Positions 51,366-60,088 of a DNA stretch of 64,000 nt are shown piece by piece. The notes beneath the pieces were generated by a model. The model did no database searches, was not told the DNA's origin, and saw nothing but the letters and a program-made list of their open reading frames with translations. The stretch is taken from assembly GCF_000758705.1 (NCBI RefSeq), contig NZ_CP009287.1, positions 2,728,001 to 2,792,000 on the forward strand, in the 5' to 3' direction. The position numbers were made by a program, and so were the translations under genes. Origin of the DNA: Paenibacillus graminis (GTDB taxonomy: Bacteria; Bacillota; Bacilli; Paenibacillales; Paenibacillaceae). Position 1 is the first letter of the stretch; every line of letters starts with the position of its first letter.

Positions 51366-52097
51366 ATGAAAAATATGTGTGTGGCCCATCGCGGCTTCTC
51401 CGGAAAAGCTCCGGAGAACACGCTTGCTGCCGTACGGATGGCGATAGCGCTGCCGTTTGTGCGCTGGATGGAAATTGATGTTCAGCTCACAAAGGACGGC
51501 GTGCCGGTAGTGATTCATGATTTTTCGCTGGACCGCACAACCAACGGGCATGGCAAGGTCAAAAATATGGACTACGAGCATGTCCGGCGATTGGATGCGG
51601 GGAGCTGGAAAGGGCGTGCTTTTCGGGGAGAACGCGTTCCGTCGCTGAAGGAGGTGCTGGAACTGGCCTCCGGCAGACTGCGGCTGAACATTGAGCTCAA
51701 GACCAGCGGTGATATGTATCCGGGGCTGGAGCAGGCAGTCATTGATCTCGTGAATGCACATGGCATGCGCGACGAAGTGGTTCTGACCTCGTTCGATGCC
51801 AGCGCGCTGCAGCGGATCAAGGGGCTGGACCCCCGCTTTCGGACAGGATTGATCTATGACTCCAGATCCGGTGACCCCGCGCGGAAGTTGAAGGAGCTGG
51901 ACTGCTCATTTCTGTCCATCAGCTTTGACCGGCTGAATCCCCGTCTGGCGGAGCTTCTTGCCGAGCGGGGGATACGGGTGATGGCCTGGACGGTGAACAA
52001 GGCAAAGGAAATGCGCCGTCTGGCCGGGATGCATTCGGAGATCATGATCTGTACGAACCGCCCCGACATCTGGGGTGATACGTTTCTGGAAGTCTAG
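51366..52097 (+). CDS. Glycerophosphodiester phosphodiesterase
   Basis: A 243-residue GDPD-family enzyme. Catalytic landmarks are AHRGFSGKAPENTLAA, EIDVQLTKDGVPVVIHDFSLDRTTNG, NIELK and the late AWTVNKAKEM. It hydrolyses glycerophosphodiesters to glycerol-3-phosphate. No signal peptide is visible, so it is probably cytosolic. GGAGGTG lies 6 bases before ATG 51366. It is 40 bases after the CapA-like gene and may share its transcript. Confidence 0.92.
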   Translation: MKNMCVAHRGFSGKAPENTLAAVRMAIALPFVRWMEIDVQLTKDGVPVVIHDFSLDRTTNGHGKVKNMDYEHVRRLDAGSWKGRAFRGERVPSLKEVLELASGRLRLNIELKTSGDMYPGLEQAVIDLVNAHGMRDEVVLTSFDASALQRIKGLDPRFRTGLIYDSRSGDPARKLKELDCSFLSISFDRLNPRLAELLAERGIRVMAWTVNKAKEMRRLAGMHSEIMICTNRPDIWGDTFLEV

Positions 52098-52104
52098 CTA
52101 AAGG

Positions 52105-52761
52105 ATGAAATTGACGGGAAAGAGAGCTGAAGAATATATGTGCGCTGATGTTAACAATATCTACTGTGTTGGACGCAATTATAAGCAACATGCAGAGGAA
52201 CTGGGCAACAAGGTGCCGGTGGAGCCTCTGATCTTTCTGAAGCCTTCCCATGCGGCGGTCCCCCTCGACAAGGCGATCATTCAGCTTCCCAAGGATGCCG
52301 GGCTGATCCACTATGAAGGTGAGATTGTCCTGAGAGTTGCCCGGGATTATGTGCCTGGCATGAGTGTGCAGGAGCTGGTGGATGTAATGGCCCTTGGGCT
52401 GGATTTTACCCTGCGCGATGTGCACAATGATCTTCAGAAGAAAGGGCTGCCCTGGACGCCCGCCAAAGGCTTCAAGAACGCTGCCCCGCTGACTCCATAC
52501 ATTGCGTTTCCGGAGACGGAAGAACTGGAAGCGACTGATTACACTGTACGCAAGAATGGTGTGGAAGTGCAGCGCGGAAACGTCAAGAACATGATTTTTT
52601 CGCTGCAAAAAATTGTGGAGTTCATTGCCGCCCGTTATGGGCTGGGCAAGGATGATCTTATCTTTACCGGTACTCCGGCAGGTGTAGGTCCGGTGGCTTC
52701 AGGGGATTCGTTCGAGCTGTTCTGGGGCGGGACTCTGCTGGGCACCTGTCTGATCGGTTAA
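52105..52761 (+). CDS. Fumarylacetoacetate hydrolase-family protein
   Basis: A 218-residue FAH-family enzyme: IYCVGRNYKQHAEELGN, EPLIFLKPSHAA, the metal-binding YEGEIVLRV, GLDFTLRDVHNDLQKKGLPW and FTGTPAGVGPV. Members hydrolyse or decarboxylate beta-dicarbonyl acids such as oxaloacetate. It begins 7 bases after the phosphodiesterase stop with AAAGG abutting the ATG; TTG 52111 would have a better spacing. It and the neighbours downstream appear to form one operon. Confidence 0.9.
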   Translation: MKLTGKRAEEYMCADVNNIYCVGRNYKQHAEELGNKVPVEPLIFLKPSHAAVPLDKAIIQLPKDAGLIHYEGEIVLRVARDYVPGMSVQELVDVMALGLDFTLRDVHNDLQKKGLPWTPAKGFKNAAPLTPYIAFPETEELEATDYTVRKNGVEVQRGNVKNMIFSLQKIVEFIAARYGLGKDDLIFTGTPAGVGPVASGDSFELFWGGTLLGTCLIG

Positions 52762-52764
52762 CTT

Positions 52765-53586
52765 ATGCCGACAGGACTTGATGTGCTGCAATGGGTGACC
52801 GGCTTCGGCGGGGCCTTGCTGGTAGCAGGAGCAGCTTATTATAAACAGTCCCTCAGCTTTTCCGGGATGCTGGCGGCGGTTGTGATGGGAACCCTCTATT
52901 TCGGAGCAGGAAATGCCTTCTGGTTTGGCATTTTGCTGCTGTTCTTCATCTCCTCCAGCCTGCTCTCGAAGCTTCATCATGAGAATAAAGCGGAGCTGGA
53001 AGCTACCTATGACAAAACAGGACGCAGGGATGCCGGCCAGGTGTTCGCCAATGGCGGGCTTGGCATGCTGCTGGTGCTCCTGAATGCCATTTATCCCTTG
53101 GAGCTATGGGGATTTCTGTTCATCGGCGTCATGGCCACCGTGACCTCGGACACCTGGGCGACGGAGATTGGCACCCTCGCCAAGAAGCCGCCCCGCTCCG
53201 TGCTGACGGGACGGATGCTCCCGCCCGGCACCTCCGGCGGCGTCTCGCTGCCGGGCACCCTGGCCGCCGCTGCAGGCGGCGCCCTGATCGGCCTTGCCTC
53301 CTGGCTGCTGCGGGCAGCCTCCGGCATGCCGGAGCATTCCGTCCTGCTGCTTACGCTGGCAGGACTCCTCGGGGGCCTCGTCGGCGCTTTCGCCGACTCG
53401 GTTCTGGGGGCGACGGTGCAGCGCATGAACCGCTGCACCGTGTGCGGCCGCGAGGTGGAAGCCTCGCGGCATTGCGGCCAGCCGACGGTGTATGCCCGGG
53501 GCTGGCGCTGGATGAACAACGATGCTGTGAATGCCGCCAGCTCTATTCTGGGCGGGCTCGCCGCCTTGCTGATTGGCGGGTTGTAA
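52765..53586 (+). CDS. DUF92-family membrane protein
   Basis: A 273-residue membrane protein with about seven helices and the DUF92 (TIGR00297) marks GRRDAGQVFANGGLG, TVTSDTWATEIGTLAKK, PPGTSGGVSLPGTLAA and the late NDAVNAASSILGG. A CTVCGREVEASRHC segment near 220 could hold a metal. Plant VTE6 of this family is a phytyl-phosphate kinase, but the bacterial role is unknown. It starts 3 bases after the FAH stop with no strong ribosome site, suggesting coupling. Confidence 0.88.
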   Translation: MPTGLDVLQWVTGFGGALLVAGAAYYKQSLSFSGMLAAVVMGTLYFGAGNAFWFGILLLFFISSSLLSKLHHENKAELEATYDKTGRRDAGQVFANGGLGMLLVLLNAIYPLELWGFLFIGVMATVTSDTWATEIGTLAKKPPRSVLTGRMLPPGTSGGVSLPGTLAAAAGGALIGLASWLLRAASGMPEHSVLLLTLAGLLGGLVGAFADSVLGATVQRMNRCTVCGREVEASRHCGQPTVYARGWRWMNNDAVNAASSILGGLAALLIGGL

Positions 53587-53659
53587 TGCAGGGAGGCCGA
53601 TGTTGGGCCTTCACATACAAAAGTAACCTTATACTCGCAATATTGAAGGAGGTGAACCG

Positions 53660-54265
53660 GTGGGCAGCGCATCCATTCATAAACATACAGCCATCCTGGA
53701 TGCCGCTTACGAGCTCTTCGGTTCAGGCGGCTTTTACGAAACGAAGATTTCGGAAGTAGCGGAACGTGCAGGCATTGCCAAGGGCACGGTGTATTTGTAT
53801 TTCAAAAATAAAGAGGATTTGTTCATGGCCGTCACCCGGCGGGACTGTGAAGGATTCCTCCAGCAGCTGGAAGCCAAGCTCCAGGCATGCAGCAGCCTGA
53901 CCGGGAAGCTGTCCGTTATTGCCGGGCATCATCTGTTCTATTATTATGAGCGCAAGCAGCATACCAAGCTTTTTTTTCGTGCGCCGAACAACAACCCTGA
54001 GCTGGTAGCCTACATGGCGCTTTTCATGGAAGAGTACATGCAGGCTGTGGTGAAGGTGCTGCTGGAAGGCGGGGCGACCGAGCCCGAGCTGATGGCCCAG
54101 TCGTACATTGGCATGCTGGACCGGCTGAAAATGGATATTCTTTTTGATCCCTTCTTCACGGAGGAGGAAGCGCACAAACGGGCGAAGTTTGCCGCCAGCC
54201 TTTTTATCGGAGGGGCTGTCGGCAACATGAATGCATCACTTGGAGATTTGCCGGCAGAGCAATAA
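53660..54265 (+). CDS. TetR/AcrR-family regulator
   Basis: A 201-residue regulator. The N-terminal helix-turn-helix reads ISEVAERAGIAKGTVYLYFKNKEDLF, and the helical ligand domain (about 75-200) follows. AAGGAGGTGA lies directly before the GTG start, supporting 53660. The neighbour 45 bases downstream is an ABC-F ATPase in the same direction, a possible target; the ligand is unknown. Confidence 0.9.
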   Translation: MGSASIHKHTAILDAAYELFGSGGFYETKISEVAERAGIAKGTVYLYFKNKEDLFMAVTRRDCEGFLQQLEAKLQACSSLTGKLSVIAGHHLFYYYERKQHTKLFFRAPNNNPELVAYMALFMEEYMQAVVKVLLEGGATEPELMAQSYIGMLDRLKMDILFDPFFTEEEAHKRAKFAASLFIGGAVGNMNASLGDLPAEQ

Positions 54266-54309
54266 AGAACACAGACCGGTTACAAATATAAGGCAAGCGA
54301 GGACAGAGC

Positions 54310-56247
54310 ATGAATATTATGACCGTGGAACATCTTTCCAAGAGCTATGGGGAAAAAACACTGTTCCGGGATGCGTCGTTTGGAATGGATGACAGGGACA
54401 AAATTGGCGTTATCGGTGTGAATGGTACGGGGAAATCAACCTTTTTGAAGATTATTGCCGGTCTGGATACACCGGATGACGGACAAATTTCCATTGGAAA
54501 TGCGGTACGGGTACAATACCTGGCGCAAAATCCGCCGTATGTGCCGGATAATACTGTGCTGCAGCAGGTTTTTGCCGGTGATGAGCCTGAGCTTGCTGCC
54601 ATGCGGGAGTACATGGAGACGCTGGCTCTTCTGGAGACCAATCCGGGCGACTCCGCCCTTGAGCGCCGGCTGGTGCAGATTGGACAAGCCATTGATGCAG
54701 CTGGGACGTGGCAGCTGGAAAGTGAAGCCAAAACCGTCCTGACGAAGCTTGGCATCACGCAGTTTGATGCACGTATGGAATCGCTGTCCGGCGGACAGCG
54801 CAAGCGTGTGGCTCTGGCGGCGGCGCTGATTACACCTTCAGAGCTGCTGATCCTGGATGAGCCTACCAACCATATCGATACGGACTCTGTGGCCTGGCTG
54901 GAGCAATATTTGCAGAAGCGGCGCGGCGCGCTGCTGATGGTCACCCATGACCGTTACTTTCTGGAACGTGTGGCCAGTGTCATGCTGGAGCTGGATGGCG
55001 GACAGTTGTACCGTTATGAAGCAAACTACTCGCGGTTCCTGGAGCTGAAGGCGGAGCGTGAGGAGCGTGAAGCATCGGAGGAGCAGAAACGCAAAAATCT
55101 GCTGCGCACCGAGCTGGCCTGGATTCGCCGTGGCGCCAAGGCCCGCTCCACCAAGCAGAAGGCCAGAATCGACCGCTTCGAGAAGCTGAAGGAAAACCAG
55201 GGCTCGGCATCGGCGGGCGCACTGGATATTTCTGTCGCTTCGACAAGATTGGGCCGCAAAATCATCGAGATGAAGGATCTGGCCAAATCGCTCGATGGAC
55301 GCAAGCTGATTAAGGATCTGACCTACATCGCGGTGCCGCAGGACCGGGTAGGGATCGTGGGCCCGAACGGCAGTGGCAAATCGACCCTGCTGAATCTGAT
55401 TGCCGGGAAGCTTCAACCGGACAGCGGAGAGGTGGAGCTGGGGGCTACCGTCAAGCTGGGTTATTTCACCCAGGAGCATCAGGATATGGACGACACTATG
55501 CGGGTTATAGAGTACGTGAAGGAGGAAGCGGAAGTTATCCGTACGGCGGACGGCAGCGTCATTACAGCCGGACAGATGCTGGAGCGTTTTTTGTTCCCGC
55601 CGGCCATGCAATGGACTCCGATCGCTAAGCTCTCCGGCGGAGAAAAGCGGCGTCTTTACCTGCTCCGCGTCTTGATGGGCGCACCCAATGTGCTGCTGCT
55701 GGACGAGCCGACCAACGACCTGGACATCGGGACCCTTGCCGTACTGGAAGATTATCTGGACGAGTTCCCCGGCGTGGTGTTCACGGTGTCCCATGACCGG
55801 TTTTTCCTGGACCGCACGGTGGATAAGCTGATTGCCTTCGAGAATGGCAGCATAAGGCTGCATGTCGGAAACTATAGTGAATATGAGGAATGGATGGCAA
55901 ATAACGTTCCGGCACGCGGTGTCGACACCTCCAAAGAAGCGGGAACGGGAAAAAACAGCTCCGCACCGGTACAGGATCAGGCACCGCCAGCTGCACCTGC
56001 GGCAAGAGAGAAGCTGAAGTTCACCTTCAAGGAGCAGCGTGAATATGAGGGAATCGACGAGGCGATTGAGCAGGCAGAGCAGCATCTGTCCGACATTAGC
56101 TCGCAGATGGAAGCTGCCTTTGCGGACTCCGGGAAGCTTCAGGAGCTGGTAGAGAAGCAGCGGCAGGGTGAAGCCGAGCTGGAGCGTCTAATGGAACGCT
56201 GGACATATCTGAACGAGCTTGCGGAAAAGATCGCCGGAAAAGCATAG
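54310..56247 (+). CDS. ABC-F family ATPase (Uup/YfmR-like)
   Basis: A 645-residue soluble protein with two ATPase domains and no membrane part. Domain 1 has GVNGTGKST, LSGGQRKR and LLILDEPTNHID; domain 2 has GPNGSGKST, LSGGEKRR and LLLDEPTNDLD. A linker rich in Glu, Lys and Arg (about 235-310) joins them, and a C-terminal coiled coil (about 570-640) is typical of Uup. ABC-F proteins act on the ribosome; Uup/YfmR members relieve stalled elongation, while others give antibiotic resistance. The coiled coil favours the Uup-type role. Confidence 0.9.
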   Translation: MNIMTVEHLSKSYGEKTLFRDASFGMDDRDKIGVIGVNGTGKSTFLKIIAGLDTPDDGQISIGNAVRVQYLAQNPPYVPDNTVLQQVFAGDEPELAAMREYMETLALLETNPGDSALERRLVQIGQAIDAAGTWQLESEAKTVLTKLGITQFDARMESLSGGQRKRVALAAALITPSELLILDEPTNHIDTDSVAWLEQYLQKRRGALLMVTHDRYFLERVASVMLELDGGQLYRYEANYSRFLELKAEREEREASEEQKRKNLLRTELAWIRRGAKARSTKQKARIDRFEKLKENQGSASAGALDISVASTRLGRKIIEMKDLAKSLDGRKLIKDLTYIAVPQDRVGIVGPNGSGKSTLLNLIAGKLQPDSGEVELGATVKLGYFTQEHQDMDDTMRVIEYVKEEAEVIRTADGSVITAGQMLERFLFPPAMQWTPIAKLSGGEKRRLYLLRVLMGAPNVLLLDEPTNDLDIGTLAVLEDYLDEFPGVVFTVSHDRFFLDRTVDKLIAFENGSIRLHVGNYSEYEEWMANNVPARGVDTSKEAGTGKNSSAPVQDQAPPAAPAAREKLKFTFKEQREYEGIDEAIEQAEQHLSDISSQMEAAFADSGKLQELVEKQRQGEAELERLMERWTYLNELAEKIAGKA

Positions 56248-56348
56248 TACGCTTGCATTTATAACTGCGGTTATCCAGCGGCGTTCTCCGCGTCATACCA
56301 GAGAGGTTATCCTGCTCTTAAGCTGGATGGCTCACAGCTTGTGACATG

Positions 56349-56390
56349 AACACAGCATTCAGAGGTCCTGCCCTGAGTGCTGTGTTTTCT
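56349..56390 (+). terminator. Terminator after the ABC-F gene
   Basis: AACACAGCATTCAG (56349-56362) pairs with CTGAGTGCTGTGTT (56373-56386), with one G-T pair, followed by TTCTT. The rest of 56248-56568 holds repeat R4 copy b and no gene. Confidence 0.85.
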
Positions 56391-56416
56391 TGTACACATT
56401 ATTTATAGCCTTCACG

Positions 56417-56501
56417 CTATAAATTTTCCTTTGAAACAGTACCTGAAAGCAATACTCTAAGCGATACTCTGTATCACTGCTTCGGAAGCATAGGCTGCTT
56501 T
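56417..56501. repeat. Diverged interspersed repeat R4, copy b
   Basis: It shares an ordered set of blocks with 186-267: CTATAAATT, CCTGAAAGC, ACTCTGTATC, CTGC, TCGGA and GCTTT. The similarity is imperfect, with small insertions. Confidence 0.55.
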
Positions 56502-56568
56502 CCAAGGACAGCCGAACCTTTTACACTGGAGCGTACAGCTATAAATCACAATGAGGAGGCAGATGAGT

Positions 56569-57054
56569 ATGACAGATTTGCTTGCAACTGCGGCGGCCCT
56601 TCGCAGCGCCGGGAAGGCTGAAGAGGCAAGGGAATTGCTCCTAGCCCTGCTGAGCGGGGATAAAGAGAATGCCGAACTGCACTATCAGCTGGCCTGGACC
56701 CATGATGTGCTGGGCCAGGAACGGGAGGCGGTTCCCTACTACGAGCGGAGCCTGTTGCTTGGCCTGCCTTCTGAACAGCGGATGGGCGCACTCCTGGGAC
56801 TTGGCAGCACTTACAGAACACTGGGCGAATATGCCCGTTCCAAGGAAGTGCTTGAGCAGGGCGTGCGGGAATTCCCGCAGCAGAAGGAATTTCAGGCTTT
56901 TCTGGCCATGACCCTGCACAACCTGGGCGAGCATAGGGAAGCTATGAAGCTGCTGCTGACCCTGCTCGCGGAGACCTCCTCCGACGAAGGGATCGGGAGC
57001 TACCGTAAAGCTATCCTGTACTATTCGGATAAGCTGGAGCAGGTGTGGGAATAA
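56569..57054 (+). CDS. Tetratricopeptide-repeat protein
   Basis: A 161-residue helical protein with about four TPR units: LLATAAALRSAGKAEEAREL, ELHYQLAWTHDVLGQEREAVPYYERSL, ALLGLGSTYRTLGEYARS and FLAMTLHNLGEHREAMKLL. It has no signal or membrane segment, so it is probably a cytosolic protein-binding scaffold. ATG at 56569 is favoured because GAGGAGG lies 9 bases upstream; ATG 56563 is the alternative. The partner is unknown. Confidence 0.88.
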   Translation: MTDLLATAAALRSAGKAEEARELLLALLSGDKENAELHYQLAWTHDVLGQEREAVPYYERSLLLGLPSEQRMGALLGLGSTYRTLGEYARSKEVLEQGVREFPQQKEFQAFLAMTLHNLGEHREAMKLLLTLLAETSSDEGIGSYRKAILYYSDKLEQVWE

Positions 57055-57189
57055 ATCAATTATATTTTTTCCGCATACAGGTGCCCATTCGAATGCTCTG
57101 TCTGCAGGAAAACTATGGTCTTTTCCCCGTGGACCAGTACACAAGCATTTCCCTCAGCTTGCAATACTATATTGCAAGGAGGAGATATT

Positions 57190-57681
57190 ATGGTGAGAGC
57201 AGCCCAGACTGACAGTGAATTAAAAGCCTTCATCGCCACTGCGGAGGCGGCCTGGTTCAATGTGTATGATTCCGCGGATATAAATAGGGTGATTACTGTG
57301 GGCGGGGTGGAGTATAAGCGGCTGCCGCTGAGATTCAGCACAAGGGCCAAGGTCATCGCTTATTTCCGGCAATACTGGGGAATTGCAATGAGCAACCGGA
57401 TGTTCTGCAATCTCCAGACTGTTTCGCGGAACAACAGGCTGTACGTTATTGTAGGCGATACCGGCCTCGTTTCCTTCATTCCCCTGCGGATCAGAGTCAC
57501 GGAGCGGAGCGCTACGCGTATCAGATTGACCGCCGTCCTGTCTGCGGATCCGATAGAGGCAATTGAAACGGTGAATGTCCGCTATCTTATTGCGAAATCG
57601 GGAGCGGCACTCCGGATTCTAAACAGGGACAAAAAAAATACGGACCCCAGGTATCAGACATGCCCGCTGAGCGTCAGGTGA
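57190..57681 (+). CDS. Conserved protein, tentatively IseA/YoeB-like
   Basis: A 163-residue protein starting at ATG 57190 with AAGGAGGAGA 5-9 bases upstream. The core EYKRLPLRFSTRAKVIAYFR, QYWGIAMSNRMFCNLQ and LYVIVGDTGLVSFIPL suggests the IseA (DL-endopeptidase inhibitor) fold, but the match is from memory. Unlike secreted IseA, no signal peptide is present, so the similarity could be structural only or it may act inside the cell. A strong shared terminator follows. It could instead be a Paenibacillus-specific family. Confidence 0.5.
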   Translation: MVRAAQTDSELKAFIATAEAAWFNVYDSADINRVITVGGVEYKRLPLRFSTRAKVIAYFRQYWGIAMSNRMFCNLQTVSRNNRLYVIVGDTGLVSFIPLRIRVTERSATRIRLTAVLSADPIEAIETVNVRYLIAKSGAALRILNRDKKNTDPRYQTCPLSVR

Positions 57682-57709
57682 TTTTTGCCGCAGACTCCGC
57701 ATGATTTGA

Positions 57710-57752
57710 AAAGGGTACAGATTCAGCGGGGATCACTGAATCTGTACCCTTT
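57710..57752. terminator. 17-bp perfect bidirectional terminator
   Basis: AAAGGGTACAGATTCAG (57710-57726) and its reverse complement at 57736-57752 surround a nine-base loop. It stands between convergent genes. Confidence 0.92.
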
Positions 57753-57765
57753 ATCCATACTTATT

Positions 57766-58596
57766 CTAGGGCTGCTCCGCTCCTGCCAGGGCAATCATCT
57801 GCACGACCGGGCGCGAGTCGCCGGTCAGCAAGGCCTCTTCGGCGTTCATCTGCGAGGAGCCGTCGCCGTCGAGGAAGATCCCTTCCCGTCCACCGCCGGG
57901 GACGGTTTCCAGAATGGCTGTACGGAATGCCTCTGCCGTACAGCGCGTTGGCGTGACGATCAGCCACAGCTTCCCGTCCGCATTGTACACCAGCCCCGAG
58001 CGCATCCGCTGCTCGTCAGCATAGGGAAGATGCTCTGCGGCGGCTGCCGCCCGCCACAGCCCTTCACGCTGCAGGTTCATGCTGATGCCGCCCTGCGCCC
58101 AGTAATGCCCGCGGTCCGTGACGTCCAGGTCATCTCCTGAGGAGACGACCTGCACCGACAGCATTCCGCTGGCCCCGTCCCAGACCAGTGTTCCACGCGG
58201 ATATTTGGCGTTGAACCACCCCGAGCCGTACGCCCCTTGAACTCCGTTCACCGGGCGGTCATTCACGACCGCTACCGACAGCAGGTCGCTGCCGTAAAAG
58301 AAGCCGCCGTTAATCCCGAAGGCGGCAATCGGGCGCAGCGGCGAACCTGCGCTGCGCAGTATGATGTCAGCAGGCAGAGCTGACATCATATGCAGCTTCA
58401 CCTGGCCGGAGCTGTCCGCCTGCAGGTAGCTGTAAACGTGAGGGAGGCCATGGAAGGCCTCCCTCGGCTGCGGCCTCGTCCACAGCACGATGGCCGCCGT
58501 CAGGGCCGCCGCAAAGAGAACGGCGGCGGCCAGTTGCGGCTTGCGCTGCCATGCCCGGCGCAGACCGGCACGGACGCTCTCAGTTCGCGCCCACAT
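57766..58596 (-). CDS. Phosphodiester glycosidase-family (NAGPA) protein
   Basis: A 276-residue protein with a basic head, one membrane anchor (about 20-40, QLAAAVLFAAALTAAIVLW) and a PF09992 domain: AAFGINGGFFYGSD, WAQGGISMN and the late GIFLDGDGSSQMN. The domain is probably outside the membrane. Relatives cleave sugar-1-phosphodiesters or act in spore and wall processes. The start overlaps the M42 peptidase stop by 17 bases, so translation is coupled; no ribosome site of its own is seen. Confidence 0.85.
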   Translation of the reverse strand: MWARTESVRAGLRRAWQRKPQLAAAVLFAAALTAAIVLWTRPQPREAFHGLPHVYSYLQADSSGQVKLHMMSALPADIILRSAGSPLRPIAAFGINGGFFYGSDLLSVAVVNDRPVNGVQGAYGSGWFNAKYPRGTLVWDGASGMLSVQVVSSGDDLDVTDRGHYWAQGGISMNLQREGLWRAAAAAEHLPYADEQRMRSGLVYNADGKLWLIVTPTRCTAEAFRTAILETVPGGGREGIFLDGDGSSQMNAEEALLTGDSRPVVQMIALAGAEQP

Positions 58597-59623
58597 AAGC
58601 CGCGAGCAGCTTGGCCGTGTTCAGCACAGCCTGCTTGTGGGTGCGCTCCATGGAGTGGGAGGCATGCACACCCGGCCCGATCAGCGCGGCACGGATATTG
58701 TTCCCGCCCCGCAGCGCGGCGGAAGCATCGGAGCCGTATTGCGGGTAGATGTCGACCGCAAACGGAATTGCCAGCCCGTTCGCCAGTTCAATCAGCCTGC
58801 CGGTCATGGCATAGTCATACGGTCCGGAAGAATCCTTGGCACAGATGGAGACATCGGTCTCCTTGCAGCTGAGGTCATCACCCATGGCACCCATATCGAC
58901 GGCGATCATCTCGCTGATCTCACCGGGAATCCAGGCAGCCCCGTGACCGACCTCTTCATAATTGGAGATGAGCAGGGAAAGATTGTGCAGCGGTTTCCAG
59001 CCTTCGCGCTTAATGCTCTCCAGCAGACCCAGCAGAGCCGCCACACTGGCTTTGTCGTCCAGATGGCGCGATTTGATGTAGCCGCTCGGCGTAATCACTG
59101 CCCGGGCATCGAAGGAGATGAAGTCGCCGACGGAAATGCCGAGTTTCAGCACGTCGTCTTTGGTAGATACCACCTCGTCGATGCGGATCTCCATGTTTTC
59201 CTCTGAACGTTTGAAATCACGCGCATCCGCATAGACATGAACCGAGGGATGGCTGCTCAGAATCGTGCCGGTGTAGGTTAATCCGGTACGGGTATGGATG
59301 ATGCAATATTCGTTTTCGATGCTGTTCATGGTGAAGCCGCCGACAGAGGTCAGGCGCAGCGTGCCGTTTGGCTTAATGGAGCGTACCATGGCTCCAAGTG
59401 TGTCCACATGGGCACTGATGCCGATGGTGCGTGTGGGGTCAAGTCCGGGGACGGCCAGAATCACTCCGCCTTTTTCATTCCAGCTCAAGGGGACGCCCAG
59501 CGCTGCCGCTTCCTCAGCCACAAGCTTCATGACCTGAGCCGTGAAGCCGCTGGGGCTGGGGGTGTCCAGCAGTTTTTTTAGAATCGATAAGATATAAGCC
59601 TCGTTAGGTTGAATGGTAAGCAA
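58580..59623 (-). CDS. M42-family metallopeptidase
   Basis: A 347-residue aminopeptidase of the M42 (FrvX/YsdC) family. Zinc site residues appear in SAHVDTLG (HxD), the catalytic EE in SNYEEVGHG, plus SRHLDDKAS and the final His in GVHASHSMERTH. Proteins of this type form large cytosolic tetrahedral complexes that trim peptides. The head LLDTPSPSG is the family start. It precedes the NAGPA-like gene on the minus strand with overlap, so they are probably one transcript. Confidence 0.92.
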   Translation of the reverse strand: MLTIQPNEAYILSILKKLLDTPSPSGFTAQVMKLVAEEAAALGVPLSWNEKGGVILAVPGLDPTRTIGISAHVDTLGAMVRSIKPNGTLRLTSVGGFTMNSIENEYCIIHTRTGLTYTGTILSSHPSVHVYADARDFKRSEENMEIRIDEVVSTKDDVLKLGISVGDFISFDARAVITPSGYIKSRHLDDKASVAALLGLLESIKREGWKPLHNLSLLISNYEEVGHGAAWIPGEISEMIAVDMGAMGDDLSCKETDVSICAKDSSGPYDYAMTGRLIELANGLAIPFAVDIYPQYGSDASAALRGGNNIRAALIGPGVHASHSMERTHKQAVLNTAKLLAAYVGAN

Positions 59624-59681
59624 GATTATTGTCCTCCCGTGATTTACATTCTATTTCTCTTTGATTCTCGTGCAGGCCGGC

Positions 59682-60002
59682 TTAGAGCTGGGATGTGCTG
59701 TCTGCAGACAAGCTATCCTGATTCATAGACACCGCATCCAGGGAATTCCCCGCATCACGGAGCTTGTTCAGCTCTGCTGTAAGGCCTTTGATCTGCTTCT
59801 GCAGCTTATATTGGCGGAAAATGCCATAGGAACCGACAATAACCCCCCCGATCAGCGCACAGCCCAGAATGACCAGAATCAGCGGAATGCTGACCACATC
59901 AAAATAGAAATTAACCTGAACCGGATCAACATTGATGACTGCGAATACAGCGGTCAGCAGAGCGAAGATCAGACCTAATATCAGTGACCATTGCAATCTC
60001 AT
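59682..60002 (-). CDS. LapA-domain (DUF1049) protein
   Basis: A 106-residue protein with two membrane helices (about 5-25 and 40-62) and the LapA marks VINVDPVQVNFYF and a following IPLILVILGCALIGGVIVG, then a short coiled-coil tail (YKLQKQIKGLTAELNKLRD). LapA proteins in proteobacteria assist lipopolysaccharide assembly; in this Gram-positive setting the role is unknown. AAAGGAGG precedes ATG 60002. Confidence 0.88.
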   Translation of the reverse strand: MRLQWSLILGLIFALLTAVFAVINVDPVQVNFYFDVVSIPLILVILGCALIGGVIVGSYGIFRQYKLQKQIKGLTAELNKLRDAGNSLDAVSMNQDSLSADSTSQL

Positions 60003-60039
60003 GATACTTCCTCCTTTGAGCATGGGTGACAAGATAAAT

Positions 60040-60063
60040 CCCCTGCCCGCAAAGGGCAAGGGA
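60040..60063 (-). terminator. Hairpin after pepF (minus strand)
   Basis: On the minus strand, CCCTTGCCC and GGGCAGGGG form an imperfect stem with a five-base loop, followed by ATTTAT. It may end the pepF transcript. Confidence 0.45.
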
Positions 60064-60088
60064 TTACAGTAATACTAAGCTTTATGGC

